This document shows positions 22,063-33,248 of a stretch of DNA of 64,000 nucleotides, one piece after another (position 1 is the stretch's first letter; each line of letters opens with the position of its first letter). Source of the DNA: Cylicocyclus nassatus (taxonomy: Eukaryota > Nematoda > Chromadorea > Rhabditida > Strongylidae). A model generated the notes under the pieces. The model saw only the letters and a program-made list of their open reading frames with translations, was not told where the DNA came from and made no database searches. Made by a program: the position numbers and the translations under genes. Location: assembly GCA_958299035.1 (NCBI GenBank), contig CATQJL010000112.1:1348123-1412122 (forward strand), in the 5' to 3' direction.

Positions 22063-22146
22063 AATGAAAATGTCGTCCTCTCGCTTGCCATAGATAAGCG
22101 AATTCATAGAAAGTTACTCTATGGCAAGCGAGAAAACGATATTCAT
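22063..22146 (+). other. long hairpin just after the receptor stop codon
   Basis: CTCGCTTGCCATAG (22080-22093) and CTATGGCAAGCGAG (22119-22132) pair perfectly over 14 bp around a 25-base loop. Imperfect pairing extends outward (ATGAAAATGTCGT with ACGATATTCAT). The hairpin starts 7 bases after the TAG, so it should be in the 3' UTR. It could be a pre-miRNA-like hairpin, a 3'UTR element or a tiny foldback transposon. Confidence 0.4.
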
Positions 22147-23060
22147 GAACGTCATAAAACATCTTCTGACAAGTTCCTTGTATATTTCTCATTCTTTCCT
22201 AGATTTTAACCCTTTTAAGTTGGTTGTTGGTTATCTTTTACGCATTCATAGCGCTTATATTCAGTTGTTCATATTGGGATTTGCTTTTTGATGCACCTCA
22301 TTTTCATTCTGTGATAGCTGATAGGTAAGAGATTTATGATGAGCAGTTTATCGTACATCTCTGTATTCTATCTCTTTGTAAGTATGCGAGTGCATTCATA
22401 CCGCGCCGGCAGCTACAGTTTGACCCAATCCTAACCGGGCCAAAATTGGCATGGCGGGAGTCCGCGTCGCGAGGGTTTCGCGCCACTTCTGCGGTTAGCT
22501 TTTCTGCTCTCTCCTCAATCTCTTCGCTCTTTGCGATAGCGCGCGTGTGCAGCGCAAACCCCTAGCGTTGCGAGCGCGCAATTTCAGCCGATGGTTCGGC
22601 CTGATCCCGTTTGGGGCAGACTATATATAAGTCGCCCATAATAGCCGCTATCAGCCGCCGGTAGCCGCTTTTCTTCTCATAAGAGCGCGAAAACATCCAG
22701 GGGTGGTAGTACCATTACCATTGCCCTAACTAAGTCGGTTACATGAGGCAGCCAGCGGCTTCACATCATCTTCTCAGCGCACTTACGAGGTGATCTGGAT
22801 AGCAATGAAGATGGATGGATTTCACTCGAATGTGAATCTTGCAAAGCAACATTTTGAGGAGCTGAACCTCCAATCAATCACTCTCATGTTTGACCGCCTT
22901 CATTGCAATCTATCAAATCATTTCTGACTGGGTCTTTCATTTTTTTTTGTAGAGCTTAACTAAATTGCTGCTAAGCTTCTCTGTATCAACTTTCGTAATG
23001 ACCATCACTTCACTTGTGGAACCGTCACATCATTTCAAAACTTGTTGTTGTATTTTGCTA
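22147..23060. other. intergenic; GC-rich stretch with TATA-like word, no gene
   Basis: From 22400 to 22700 the base composition turns GC-rich, with GCGCGC words and then ACTATATATAAG at about 22620. This could be a promoter-like or decayed repeat region. No coding sequence follows convincingly. Confidence 0.25.
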
Positions 23061-23281
23061 AAGGATATTCGTCGACGACTGCCCCGACTCGTGCAGTTAC
23101 ACCACCTTGAGCGTGCCTTGTTGGGGCCTTTCCAGTTGGACAGTACGCTGCAGCGCGCGGGGACTTGGTAGCTCGCAGCATCCCTCCTTTTCCTGTTTTT
23201 CCTGTCCTACTGTTAAGCTGGAAAGGCTCCAAAAAAGCTGTATTGCACTAGTTGGGGCAGTCGTCGACGAATATCCTTTAT
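23061..23281. mobile_element. short foldback element, ~220 bp
   Basis: AAAGGATATTCGTCGACGAC at the left faces GTCGTCGACGAATATCCTTT at the right. The next bases inside (TGCCCCGACT/AGTTGGGGCA) also pair. The centre is unrelated GC-rich sequence. Confidence 0.75.
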
Positions 23282-23369
23282 GGTCGTCCTCCAGTCGCTC
23301 CTAGCCCCCCGTGGGAGAACTCTAACCGGAGCAGGCCGGTCGCAGCAGAGCACCACACCTCAGCCCTCA

Positions 23370-23476
23370 ATGCGAATTTGCTCATGTTTCTTTGTCGTTT
23401 TTCTATGTCTGTTTGCTAATCTTTGTGATATAAGTGCTCTCGTCGTCAAAGTTGAACACTTTGATTTGTCGAGTGG
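23370..23476 (+). CDS. candidate first exon with signal peptide
   Basis: An ATG at 23370 opens MRICSCFFVVFLCLFANLCD, followed by ISALVVKVEHFDLSSG. This is a short N-terminus, a ~16-residue hydrophobic core and a plausible cleavage region, as in secreted or membrane proteins. AGTG|GTAGAC after 23476 could be a splice donor. No downstream exon could be joined with confidence and the protein family is unknown. The donor overlaps a diverged GTAGAGGACTATATGTCGCC-type foldback end, which weakens the call. Confidence 0.3.
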
Positions 23477-24995
23477 TAGACGACTATATATCGCCGAATG
23501 TAGGAGTGTCCGCTGAGCAAAAACACACTTTCACGCATGAGAGAGGGTGCGTATCCGCTGCAGATGACCGCGGGGCTGCCCCATCTCGGCAGTAATAGTA
23601 CTCTACCCATTGTCGAGCGTTGTTTCATGCGGCTATACTCATTACTATGACTCTGAGTAGGGTCAATTGGGGAGACGATGCAGACGCGAAACCTTCGCTG
23701 TAAATCCTTTCTTCGTAAGCAACATATGCAGAAGTGTTGTTCTAGTGAGTATACTAGTGAACCCGTGATTAAAGGTCCTAGACTGCATCCGTGCGCTTCG
23801 GTACCGCACCGCGGTTTCCCGCTATGTGATGTTTTTTGAATTGGCACTACGATTCTTTATATATTAGATAGATTCCACAAATTCGCCATCTTTGTTTTGA
23901 AAGCCCGCTCAACAAAAGACGAGCATAGGAGCGGGAAACGACGCTCTGGTTACAAATACCAAACTTCAATTCTGATTAAGAACTATGCTATATTACATAT
24001 ATAGTAAGCTTCAACTCAGTTTAGGCGGAAATTAGACTGGCGGAAGTCCGCTTTGCAACGATTCGCACCGCTTTGTAGTCTGCTCTTCATTCTAATCTAT
24101 CTCGCTGAGCGGACGGGTGCGGACGCGCTACTCCACTTGGGATGTTTCGCTTACTCCGGTTGAAAAAGACTGTAAATTAGCAGGCAAGGGCGAAAGAACG
24201 GAAAAGGAACGCATGGATATCAACTGAGAGCTGGTATGTCGTGCTTTCCCGCGATCGGTTTGCTCCAGTTCTAATTCGAATTCGCCCATCGACCGACTAG
24301 GGCGACGACTATAGATTGCTATAGATGTTTCTCTATGTTCCTCTTGCCCACCACCGGGCGGCTAGTGGCGCGATATGATGCACTCTTTGCTCTCGAACTC
24401 AACAGATCTCCGATTTTTTATGCGTGATAATTTGTTTATTCTGAGACTTCAGCTTCTTTGCGCAAGTTTTCCTAGATTAAACTCACTGACATCTTACCTC
24501 AGATAGTTGTCAGACGATGCGACATAGTTATCACTGATTGTCATTGCACTGTGTCAGTTTTCCTTTTTCTCAAATAAACCTCGCATAAACCTATGGCAAT
24601 CGTATTGCATGCAATCGTACTAGATCATATATCTCCCCAGATAGATTTACTCGATCTCAATCCATATGTCCTCCTTCTCTCAATGGTACGGTACGCTCGC
24701 GAATGCTGCATGTTGCTTAAGCGTTGCACTTGGACTGATTGAAAAGAGAGCACATCTTACACACACAGATGACCGCGGAACTTTAGACCATCTTCGCCTT
24801 CTCATCGTTACTGTTATCGCTTCTTTGCGGATTTGACCTCGCTCGGAATTGGTATAGGAGATTAACGAGGCGGCTAATTGCAAATCAAAATAACCTTCGT
24901 CGATATTTATGAACTCCATGGGGGGGGGGAGAGTAAGTGCTATGCTAATCACGAGACAACAGTTATGAGCATTGAATGTGTCATCGTTGCAGTTT
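23477..24995. other. intergenic; degenerate foldback, otherwise nothing
   Basis: From about 23470 to 23620, TAGACGACTATATATCGCCG, TCCGCTGCAGATGACCGCGG and AGTACTCTACCC mark a degenerate copy of the ~145 bp family seen at 30696 and 44888. The rest up to 24995 shows no gene or clear repeat. Confidence 0.35.
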
Positions 24996-25157
24996 TAGGG
25001 AACGGCCATAGGTTGTCGGTGTTGTCGATGTTGTCGGTGTTGTCGATGTTGTCGGAGTTGTCGGTGTTGCCGGGGTCGAAGACAGTTTAGAGAGCGCGCG
25101 AAACGCCGACAACTCCGACAACACCGACAACATCGACAACCTATGGCCGTTCCCTTA
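24996..25157. mobile_element. foldback element with minisatellite core (GTTGTCGGT)n
   Basis: The ends TTAGGGAACGGCCATAGGTT and ACCTATGGCCGTTCCCTTA are inverted. Between them both arms are arrays of a 9-bp unit, ACCGACAAC (or its complement GTTGTCGGT), with ATCGACAAC variants. The centre (about 25078-25106) is unrelated and is shared with 42836-43025. No coding role is likely. Confidence 0.75.
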
Positions 25158-25304
25158 TTTTTGAGAAGGCGGGACGTAACACATAATTCCAGGGTGACAC
25201 ACGGTATAGGTAAAGGCCATTTTCTTGCGTATGAGAGGCGTGGCCTCATACATTGAACAGGTTGAAAAACTTGTTGAACCTCCATTTCAGAGCGTTAGGC
25301 TATA

Positions 25305-25595
25305 GAAGAATATAGCTATAGCTATCGTTCATTCGTTGACCGTACGGACTGCCGACCGCGTGGCGACTGCGACGCGTGCCTTCTAAACTTGCGAAAAAGT
25401 GACAAGGTTGGACCGTGGCTTAAGATGAGAAGAATTCTTTGTTTCTTTTCTACTTTATAAAGATGAGAAGAATCCTCTGTTTTCTTTCTATTCATCTTTT
25501 CTACGAAAACATCATGCACGCGCAGCGGTCGCCGCGCGGTCAGCAGTCGTTACGGTCAACGAATAAACGATTCTCTATAGCTATCAAGAACTGCC
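25305..25595. repeat. inverted repeat, ~290 bp
   Basis: ATAGCTATCGTTCATTCGTTGACCGTACGG (25318 region) faces CGGTCAACGAATAAACGATTCTCTATAGCT (25551 region). The interiors also pair through GACTGCGACGCGTGC/GCACGCGCAGCGGTC and AGATGAGAAGAATTCTT/AGATGAGAAGAATCCTC blocks. This is a decayed foldback element. Confidence 0.5.
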
Positions 25596-26386
25596 ACGCG
25601 CATAGGCCTAAGGCATACCTCACGCGATTCGGCCGAATCGCCACTTTCACACGACTTGGCAATTTGCCAGATTTCTATGAATTTATCATGCGTACTTCTC
25701 GGACGCATATTTGGGTAGCTTGTGTAAGTTTATTTATTTATTTATTTATTCATACGCTCTATGGCGTTCCTTACAAAAAGAACAAGAGAAAAAAAATACA
25801 CACACAGTAAATCGAACAACCCCAGTCAAGGTCCACCGTGCCGTTGGGTCCATACCTTTAAACTGGTCGAGAAGTATATTTGATAGAGCTTGCATGTGAC
25901 TGCTCTGGACTTCAATTGTCATAAAGATGTGATCATGGAGATGGTACCCATGCCCCCATTACTGCCAGCAAACGTCCCTGAGATAAACTATCTAACTCAG
26001 GATTGCATGGTGGATATACTCCCACCGCATAAGGCTAAAAGGAAGAGTCAGTTACTCGAGAATACTTGATTAATAAGAAGTGTTGTAATGGAACATTGTA
26101 ATCGAGAAGATCAATAGGTTGTTGCAAGTTGTGGAGGTGGTGATCCTTCATACTCGTACGCTAGCAAAGTGCTCTCGAAATACCAAAGTAAGCAAAGCGG
26201 GCTTGGTCAGTAGAGTAGCAGAAAAACCTTGCCCGAAAGAATTCCGGGGAGAGACCAATGCTCCGAGAGAAAATCAACAAAATTCCGCGTTAATAACTCA
26301 ACTAGAGCAAGTCAGCAAGCATTAAAGGTTGGAAAAAGGAAGATTGTTGTTCAGGCCTGCACTAACATGGTGGCTTGATATGGGTT
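25596..26386. other. intergenic, no gene seen
   Basis: There is a short TTTATTTATTTATT tract at about 25730. I see no protein motif, RNA gene or clear repeat. Confidence 0.35.
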
Positions 26387-26796
26387 ATAAGGCCTTGGCC
26401 ATACCCTGCCGGTGTTGTCGACACCGCCAGTGCCACCCACGTCACCGGCGCCGCCGACGCCACCAGTGCCACCCGCGCCGCCGGCGCCGCCGACGTCACC
26501 AGCGTCACCCGCGCCACCCATGCCCCCAGCGCCACCGCCTTTGAGCGGTAACACTGGGAACATGAGCAACACGAGCAACACCAGCAACATCGGCAACACT
26601 GGCAACACGAGCAACACCGGCAACATCGGCAACACCAGCAACATGAGCAACACCACCGGCAACATCGGCAACATGAGCAACACCGGCAACATGGCAACAC
26701 CGGCAACACGAGCAACAAAGGCAACGTCAGCAACACCGGCAACAAGAGAACACAGGCAACATGGGCAACACAGGCAAAGTATGGCCAAAGCCTAAG
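26387..26796. mobile_element. foldback-ended minisatellite, (ACCGGCAAC)n
   Basis: GGCCTTGGCCATACCCTGCC at the left faces GGCAAAGTATGGCCAAAGCC at the right. Between them lie ~330 bp of trinucleotide-phased tandem repeats. The left half is (GCGCCACC/CGCCGACG)-like and the right half (ACCGGCAACATGAGCAAC)-like. Both strands stay open for long distances only because the array is phased by three (proline/threonine-rich, asparagine-rich and cysteine-rich readings), so I do not call a protein. Confidence 0.65.
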
Positions 26797-26966
26797 AAAT
26801 GCAGAAAGAAATAGTATATGTAGAAAGAAGAATAATACGTTGGCAAACATCGGCAATGCCTCGTTCGCATATACTGTGGGGAATGGACGATAGGAATTGC
26901 GCATATGCTTGCGTTTGTCGAATCTCCTTCATGGTGCATCCCTCAAAATTGGTCTCATATGAACCA

Positions 26967-27402
26967 TTAAAGCAGTGTCCGGGCAAAAACTCGATTTCTA
27001 GGAGATCCACTTACCAGGGGTCCGCAACGCTGAATCCGAAAATCCACATTGGAAGGCGCGTAAACGGCGAGAACATACGTTTCTCGAAGCCGCACAATTT
27101 GAAATTCGACGGTCCCCACCAAGGGACGCAGAGTCGCTGCGGGACCCTATATTTTGACTGTGGCGGCATGCGTACTCTGCCGCATAGCAGGAATTCGGAC
27201 CGCTCGGAGGACCCCTCCTCAAGGCGTAAGGTCCCCCACTTTCCGGTCGTTTCTCTTGCTTTATGTCGAGTGTTATGACGTCGTACTTGCGCGATGTTGT
27301 GTCTGGGGGGGGGGGCATTCTCGCATGGCACTGAAATCCCAAAACTCCCATCTTGATACTGCCTTTAACATCCCAAAACCCCCATCTTGATACTGCCTTT
27401 AA
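26967..27402. mobile_element. MITE, TTAAAGGCAG family (copy T4)
   Basis: The left end is TTAAAGCAGTGTCCGGGCAA and the right end ATACTGCCTTTAA. The last 34 bp (CATCCCAAAACCCCCATCTTGATACTGCCTTTAA in part) occur twice in tandem, so there are two right termini at 27368 and 27402. Internal arms differ from the other copies. A G12 run lies near 27306. Confidence 0.6.
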
Positions 27403-28269
27403 CGTGTTCGAACATTTTTACATGTCAATTTCGAATGAGCGCCTTAAATTTGCTGGAGTTGACGTGTTAGAACGATCGAAAGGCAGCCGTGTGGATGGTT
27501 CATATGGGAACGATTCTGGGCGATGCACGGTTCTCGTCGACATATAATTGACTGCACGGAATCGCCCGGGCTGAACGCTCGCATGTGTGTCTCTTGCGGG
27601 CTAACATTGGCATTCGCTCGCATGAGTCAGCATAGCGCCCGTACCGGCAGCCGCCTTGCAGGCACGTTCGCGTGCGTTCAACCTACAGCGACCCGGACAA
27701 ATTCATCCAGTCGACTTTACCGGATTCGCAGTTTTGGTGTTACAATTGGGACACGGCTGAAAGGTGGATATAGATGTGGAATCGAATGGCATCATCCCAT
27801 GCTGTAGCTACGGACCAAGTTGAACTGGTTGTGGAACCATTTTGTTTTTGAAGTTCAAAGAGCTAATTTTTGGAAGCCTACGAGAAACCAGAACTGGTGT
27901 ATCTTGACTATTCAAATATGTTCTCGTGCCAACCGGCAGCTTCGCTGCCTCGTTAGGCAACGGGATAGTGTCCACGATTTTGTCGCCGCGATTTCATCGC
28001 CGGGGAAATCGGTGGTTTGGGCGATGAGATCGCGACGACGAAATCGTCCGTCGCGCGTGCATGGGCATAGTGCGCGCGATTTCGTATCTTTGCAAACACA
28101 GGGCAGGTGCACGCAAACTAAGCAAACTGTTCTCGTGCGTTATGCGTTATCCCACTCACTTCACTCTCAGCATAGATCCCTTATGTCGATCGTGATGAAA
28201 TCGAGTACAAAGAACTCTCACATTTTGCCCACCTTTCAACAAATTCAGTTTTCACGAGCTTACCAGTTC

Positions 28270-28741
28270 TTACAAGGAAACGATACTTGGTGTCCGTGGC
28301 CTTTTGAGATGAAACGTATACCGTCACATTCGCCTTGGGACGCTGATTCCGAATCTGACTTCCGTTTCTGCTAATCGTTTCGCTAGAAGAAGTTATAGGG
28401 GATTTTTGCGTCAATGGCCGCCCAAAAGAAATACGGTCGAAGATGCCTAATTTTTGAAAAGAAGCTTGATTAAGGCAGTGCAAAACTTAAAAACACAAAA
28501 GGACTCGAACCTAAACTTGCATTGACTTGCGAAGCTATTGCACTAGCCACTACACCACGTTTTAGCGGCGGTTTTGGCATTTCGACCACATCTCCTTTGG
28601 CGCCAAAATCCTTCATAACTTTTTTCCAAGAAATGATTAGCAAAAACGGAAGTCAGATTCGGAGTCAGCGCTCCAAGACAAGTGTAATGTTATACATCTC
28701 ATCTCAAAAAGCCACGGACACCAAGTATCGTTTCCTTGTTA
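28270..28741. mobile_element. MITE with CTTACAAGGAAA ends (K1)
   Basis: TTACAAGGAAACGATACTTG (left) and CAAGTATCGTTTCCTTGTTA (right) are inverted. The arms continue through CCGTGGCCTTTTGAGATGA and GACGCTGATTCCGAATCTGA for >100 bp. The same family occurs at 33249-33716, 38306-38968 and 46780-47246. A tRNA-like stretch occupies its centre. Confidence 0.8.
28501..28558 (-). pseudogene. tRNA-derived (SINE-like) fragment
   Basis: On the minus strand, GTGGTGTAGTGGCTAGTGCA resembles the D-arm/A-box of Glu- or His-type tRNAs. GGTTCGAGTCC, 47 bases further on, is a canonical B-box. The anticodon and acceptor stems do not pair, so it is not a functional tRNA. It is probably a tRNA pseudogene or SINE head captured at the centre of the K1 MITE. 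Confidence 0.5.
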
Positions 28742-29490
28742 GCATAGTGGATCTAACCTGAGAATGTCTTCCCTTGCGAGCCAAGAGCTACTGCTAAGAC
28801 ACTCTTCACCAAATTTTTAGGTGAAACAAGCTACTACGTGGATTTTGTAGTGCTTTAGCAAAGACCCACGTTAAACACCTTTTCGAAAAGTCGAGCACAG
28901 CATCACTGCGAAGGTAGCGAAAAAACAAGCATAAACGTTTGGTATTGGTAAGGAAGAGAATTCTGTTCTTATACGGATAGCGAAATGTAAGAATATGCAA
29001 ACAAGCAGAGTGATAATGTATTAACTCTGCGAGAAGCAAAGACTCCAACACAAAATCAGAAAACAATCCAAAAAACCATCTCGTCAAAAATGCTTACACT
29101 TTCGAACAAGTCATCCGACAATTTAAGGTTACGAAAAGGCGTCGAAGTTAGAAGTATCTTTGTACATACAGTTCAAACAAGTTCCATTTCTTTTTCAAAC
29201 AAAAACAACTGAAACATCAGCGCCTGTCTATAAAAATCCTCAAGATGTCCCCCGCACCTCAGCGATATCGCCCAGTCGCCCGTGCGGCACGACGCGACAT
29301 CGCTGGGTTTTGCCGAAATCGCGGCGATTATCGCTGCAGAACTATGCCCTAGCTAAAAAGGGTCCGCGATCCGTCGCGCCGGACGAGTATCACAAGCGAC
29401 GTAGCAGACACAAAGACATGCAATGAGTGCGTAACAGTTGTCGTAATTCAGAAATCGCAGCGCGACGGTATCGTGGACACTATGCCCTAG

Positions 29491-29858
29491 GCCCTAATCG
29501 TTCGTTTTACTCTAAACTGCGGAAATGTGAAATGCCATTTTACCTTACTTCGATTTATAACCTGCGGAAGAAAAGCTGAGAACATTTCTAACTTAAACAA
29601 TCTTTGCAATTTTAGCAATTCTAACATATCACGCAAACTGCAAAAAATCAATAAATCGACAGGGGGAGTGTGTCCCGAACAAAATGACTTTATTAACACG
29701 TACAATCCTGTGCAATATGTCTGCCAAATCTTGTTCAGATTCTATGATTCCTTCCATCCTTTCTATGCGAAATAAAACTTTTTTTCTAAGCAAAAACTTC
29801 AAAAAATCAAAAAAGCGATAGAGGGAATCGGTAGGTTCCAAACAAAATGAGTTATTAA
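29491..29858. repeat. intergenic with a diverged tandem duplication
   Basis: CTGCAAAAAATCAATAAATC...CCCGAACAAAATGACTTTATTAAC (29638-29699) recurs as CTTCAAAAAATCAAAAAAGC...CCAAACAAAATGAGTTATTAAC (29798-29858), about 160 bp apart. No gene is recognised. Confidence 0.4.
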
Positions 29859-30870
29859 CAGGGTCATGAAAGGGGTGTGGCACATGATCGCTGGTTACGA
29901 CCCCCCCCCCCCCCCTGATTGCTGTTATAATAAGACCCCCCCCCTCTGCATTACATACATAAGATAGCATTACCTGAAGGCCCTGTCAAACATAATGGGC
30001 AACATATCCATAATGAGCATGTCAATTAACCCGTGTAGACAAATTGAGCGAATTCTGAAGATTCAAAATACTAGGCTACCTAAGTGAAATGGTCATTTTC
30101 CAACATAATTAACTTTGTTTCAGAGGTGAATTAGCTATCCGTTTTTGCACTGAAGACAAAGCACTACTCCTTCTTTGTCCATCTCAGAAATTCCGCTTCA
30201 AAAGACCTCCAAACTGTGGAATAAGAAGCCAACCAAAATCCCATTTTTCGCTTTTAATGGCTGTGCTTTCACCAATATTACTCAGAGCTAAGAAGACAAT
30301 CAGGCTTGGAACATTCCTATGGAATCTACGAGGTTAGGCTATCGATTCATATAAATACTGTTCGCTAAAAATGTTTTTTTGATATAGTTAATGGGGTGTG
30401 GCAGCCACAGAGATGGACAAAGAAGAAGTAGTGCTTTGTCTTGAGTGCAAAAACGTATAGCTAATTCACCTTTGAAACAAAGTTAACCATGTTGGAATAT
30501 GACCATTTCACTTATATATGTTAGGTAGCCTAGTATCTTGAATCTTCAGAATTCGCTCAAACTTCTCTACAGGGGTTAATTGACATGCTAATTATGGATA
30601 TGATACGAATGCCATATTATCACTATTATCAGACTACCCAATTACGACCCCCTCCCCTTTTGACTCCTTAATACGACCCCCCAGGTGTGGCGTGCGGGTG
30701 GAGGACTATATGTCGCCGAATTTGGAAGAGTCCTGCGCGGATTCCCTGCAGGAACGCATGTCTGCGCATATACAAGGGTGCGCATTTGTCGCAAATGACC
30801 GCGGGGACCGCCCCTTTTCGGCGACATATAGTCCTCTACCCTGGCGTGCCACACCCCACGCTTGACCCTG
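29859..30870. mobile_element. hAT-type non-autonomous element with 8-bp TSD (P1)
   Basis: The ends CAGGGTCATG and CGCTTGACCCTG lie between perfect GTTATTAA duplications (29851-29858 and 30871-30878). An AATTAACC(C/G)(C)TGTAGA...GTGAAATGGTCAT block occurs near both ends in opposite orientation (30024-30195 and 30415-30595), so this is a foldback hAT MITE. It belongs to the same family as 11928-13003. A smaller foldback element is nested at 30696-30840. Confidence 0.85.
30696..30840. mobile_element. 145 bp foldback element (GTAGAGGACTATATGTCGCC family), nested in P1
   Basis: GGGTGGAGGACTATATGTCG and CGACATATAGTCCTCTACCC are inverted ends. The interior has TCCTGCGCGGATTCCCTGCA and GCAAATGACCGCGGGGACCG, also present at 44888-45035 in reverse order. 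It interrupts the right arm of the hAT-type element. Confidence 0.75.
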
Positions 30871-30974
30871 GTTATTAACACACGCCCCATCCCATACACT
30901 ATGTCTGCTAAGTAAATTCCATGACTCCTTCTATCCTTTTTGAGCGAAGATACAAAAAGTGGCTAAGCCAAATA

Positions 30975-31966
30975 TTAGGTCATTCCGAAAGTAATTTCGC
31001 TTTTTTCAAACAAACGCCACATGGATGGAACAAAGATTTCTGAGAGATCTTGGTAGCATTCGATGCAGAATTACATTCTCTTTCCAACGGTTATGAAACT
31101 ATTGCAGAATATATAATGAACTTTTGGGAAATTACGAAAGTCTGCGATCTATGCTTTTTGAGATGCTCTTCACAATTTTTCTAAATTTGTTTATCAACCC
31201 TCCCAAGTATAGCAAATAACGATTCGATAGAGCAAACCCTACAGGATACAAAACCATTTTTTTCTTCTTCACATAGCTCCTCAAAATTTCAATTAGATTT
31301 TTGATCGATGCTACCAATTTCCATTCTTGGTCAACTCAAACGGTAAGCAGCTCGAGTGTCATTCAATGCAGCTTGTTCTCCACTTTTTAATGGATGCTTT
31401 TTGTTTCTCTTTCGCGGAGTTTTGGCGTTAAAATCATCATAATTCATATTTTAGAACGCGTTCCGGGCTGTACCCGGAAAAATCGAAATTAGATATTATT
31501 ATTCCGTAAACTCTCATTTGCAAAATTAGTGTTGAATTATAATACCTTCATGGAAGTCTCAAATTCCGAAGATTTATTGGTGTTTGATGTGAATGTGGCT
31601 GACGTAGGAGTGTCAAAATTTGATGGTTTCAAAAAAAAAATCTTTCAAGAAGTTATGGCGTATAAAAACGAGAAAAAAGTTACGCCATATCCCATGAGGT
31701 TTGTTCTATCGAATCGTTACTTGGACTCCCTTGGAGGGTGGATGTAAAAATTTAGAAAAATTGTTAAACTTGAGCATCTCAAAAAGCATGGATCAGAGAC
31801 TTTCATAATTTTTTAAAAGCTCATTGACTGTGCTGCAATAATTTTATAAGCTTGGGAAAGTGGATGAAATTCTTCATCGCATGCTACCAAGATCTTTTAG
31901 AAATCTTTGTTCCATCACATGTGGCGTTCGTTTGAAAAAAGCGAAATTACTTTCAGAATGACCTAA
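30975..31966. mobile_element. mariner-type MITE (copy M2)
   Basis: The ends TTAGGTCATTCCGAAAGTAA and TTACTTTCAGAATGACCTAA are inverted. The inside shares CAAACGCCACAT, GATCTTGGTAGCAT and TATAACCAC/ACCGTT-type segments with 3620-4631. The centre contains an AT-rich stretch with no transposase. Confidence 0.75.
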
Positions 31967-31982
31967 TCTATATATATGTATA

Positions 31983-33032
31983 CTAGCTGGCTTACCCGGC
32001 TCCGCCGTATCCGGACCAAACTTGGCACACATACACTTCGGGCCCCGGCGGGTGTCACAGTCCACTTTTCGTTATCGATCGATGTCGATTTTACCGATTT
32101 TTATCGATTTTTTTGCAGAGTTCACCTACAGGGCTAGGAGTTGGCACAGGGGGGAAGTGAGCATGGGGATTCCGAATACAATATTAGTTTTCAGAATTAT
32201 CGATTACTTATATTGATTTTATCGATTTTTTGTAAATTTTGACATGCGAAGCTGGGATTTTGCACAGGGGTGTAATCGAGCATGCTGATTACGAACACAA
32301 TATTAGTTTTCAGGATCGTCCATTACTTTTATCCATTTTATCGATGTTTTTGTAAAGTTTGACCTGCGGGGCTGGGAGTTTGCACAGGGGGTAATCGAGC
32401 ATGCAGATTACGAATACAATATTAGTTTTCAAGATCGTCCATTACTTTTATCGATTTTACCGATTTTTTGAAAATTTGAGCTAGGGGACTGGAATTTGGC
32501 ACAGGGGTGTAATCGAGCATGCTGATCACTCCCCTTGGGGGTGATCAGCATGCTCGATTACCCCCTGTGCCAACTCCCAGCCCCGTAGCTCAAACTTTGC
32601 AAAAAAATCGATAAAATCGATAAAAGTAATCGATAATCCCGAAAACCAATATTGTATTCGGAATCTGCATGCTCGATTACCCCCTGTGCAAACTCCCAGC
32701 CCCGCAGGTCAAAATTTACAAAAAATCGAGAAAATCAATAAAAGTAACCGATAATTCTGAAAACTAATATTGTATTCGGAATCCCCATGCTCACTTCCCC
32801 CTGTGCCAACTCCTAGCCCTGTAGGTGAACTCTGCGAAAAAATCGATAAAAATCGGTAAAATCGACATCGATCGATAACGAAAAGTGGACTGTGACACCC
32901 GCCGGGGCCCGAAGTGTATGTGTGCCAAGTTTGGTCCCGATCGGTTCAGAAATGGAATTTTCTATTCGGAACATACGTACAGACATACATACATACATAC
33001 ATACAAACAGACATTCAGCTTTATATATAAGA
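31983..33032 (-). mobile_element. non-autonomous Helitron (H3)
   Basis: On the minus strand it begins TCTTATATATAAAGCTGAAT and ends in the CGGCGGAGCCG hairpin and GTAAGCCAGCTAG, with host A and T outside. The tandem ~120 bp units and the central palindrome (GATCACTCCCCTTGGGGGTGATC region, 32520-32545) match H1 closely, but it has fewer units. It sits 16 bp from the M2 right end. Confidence 0.85.
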
Positions 33033-33248
33033 TTACTTTGATAAGCATACATTTTTCTTTATTTCGGAAGATTTCACATCCCATCCATGAAAATTCCATT
33101 GAGCTACTGTATTTTATCATACCTATGCTCTCTGCAGTGCTTCTTTGGAGGACTTTCATATTGCAATTGTTTCATATCATTCTCTTTTCTAGCAGCCAAA
33201 ATATGCTCAGTTTATCCAATCAAAGCTATAAATTTTTTGTAACTCTCT

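Larger units (their letters stand above)
27950..29490. mobile_element. foldback element with ATAGTGTCCACGAT ends (Q), carrying nested K1
   Basis: TTAGGCAACGGGATAGTGTC then CACGATTTTGTCGCCGCGAT at the left are matched by ATCGCAGCGCGACGGTATCG then TGGACACTATGCCCTAGGCC at the right. The subterminal regions are full of GCGACGAAATCG-type words on both arms. A second family (28270-28741) lies inside it. No transposase is recognised. Confidence 0.5.

Noticed and set aside
26351..26904. Long overlapping open frames on both strands (Pro-, Asn- and Cys-rich)
   Set aside because: They follow from a trinucleotide-phased minisatellite in a foldback element; no domain, start context or splice signals.
27820..28374. 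Open frame of 184 codons on +
   Set aside because: It runs across the border of element Q into K1, so it reads through two unrelated mobile elements.
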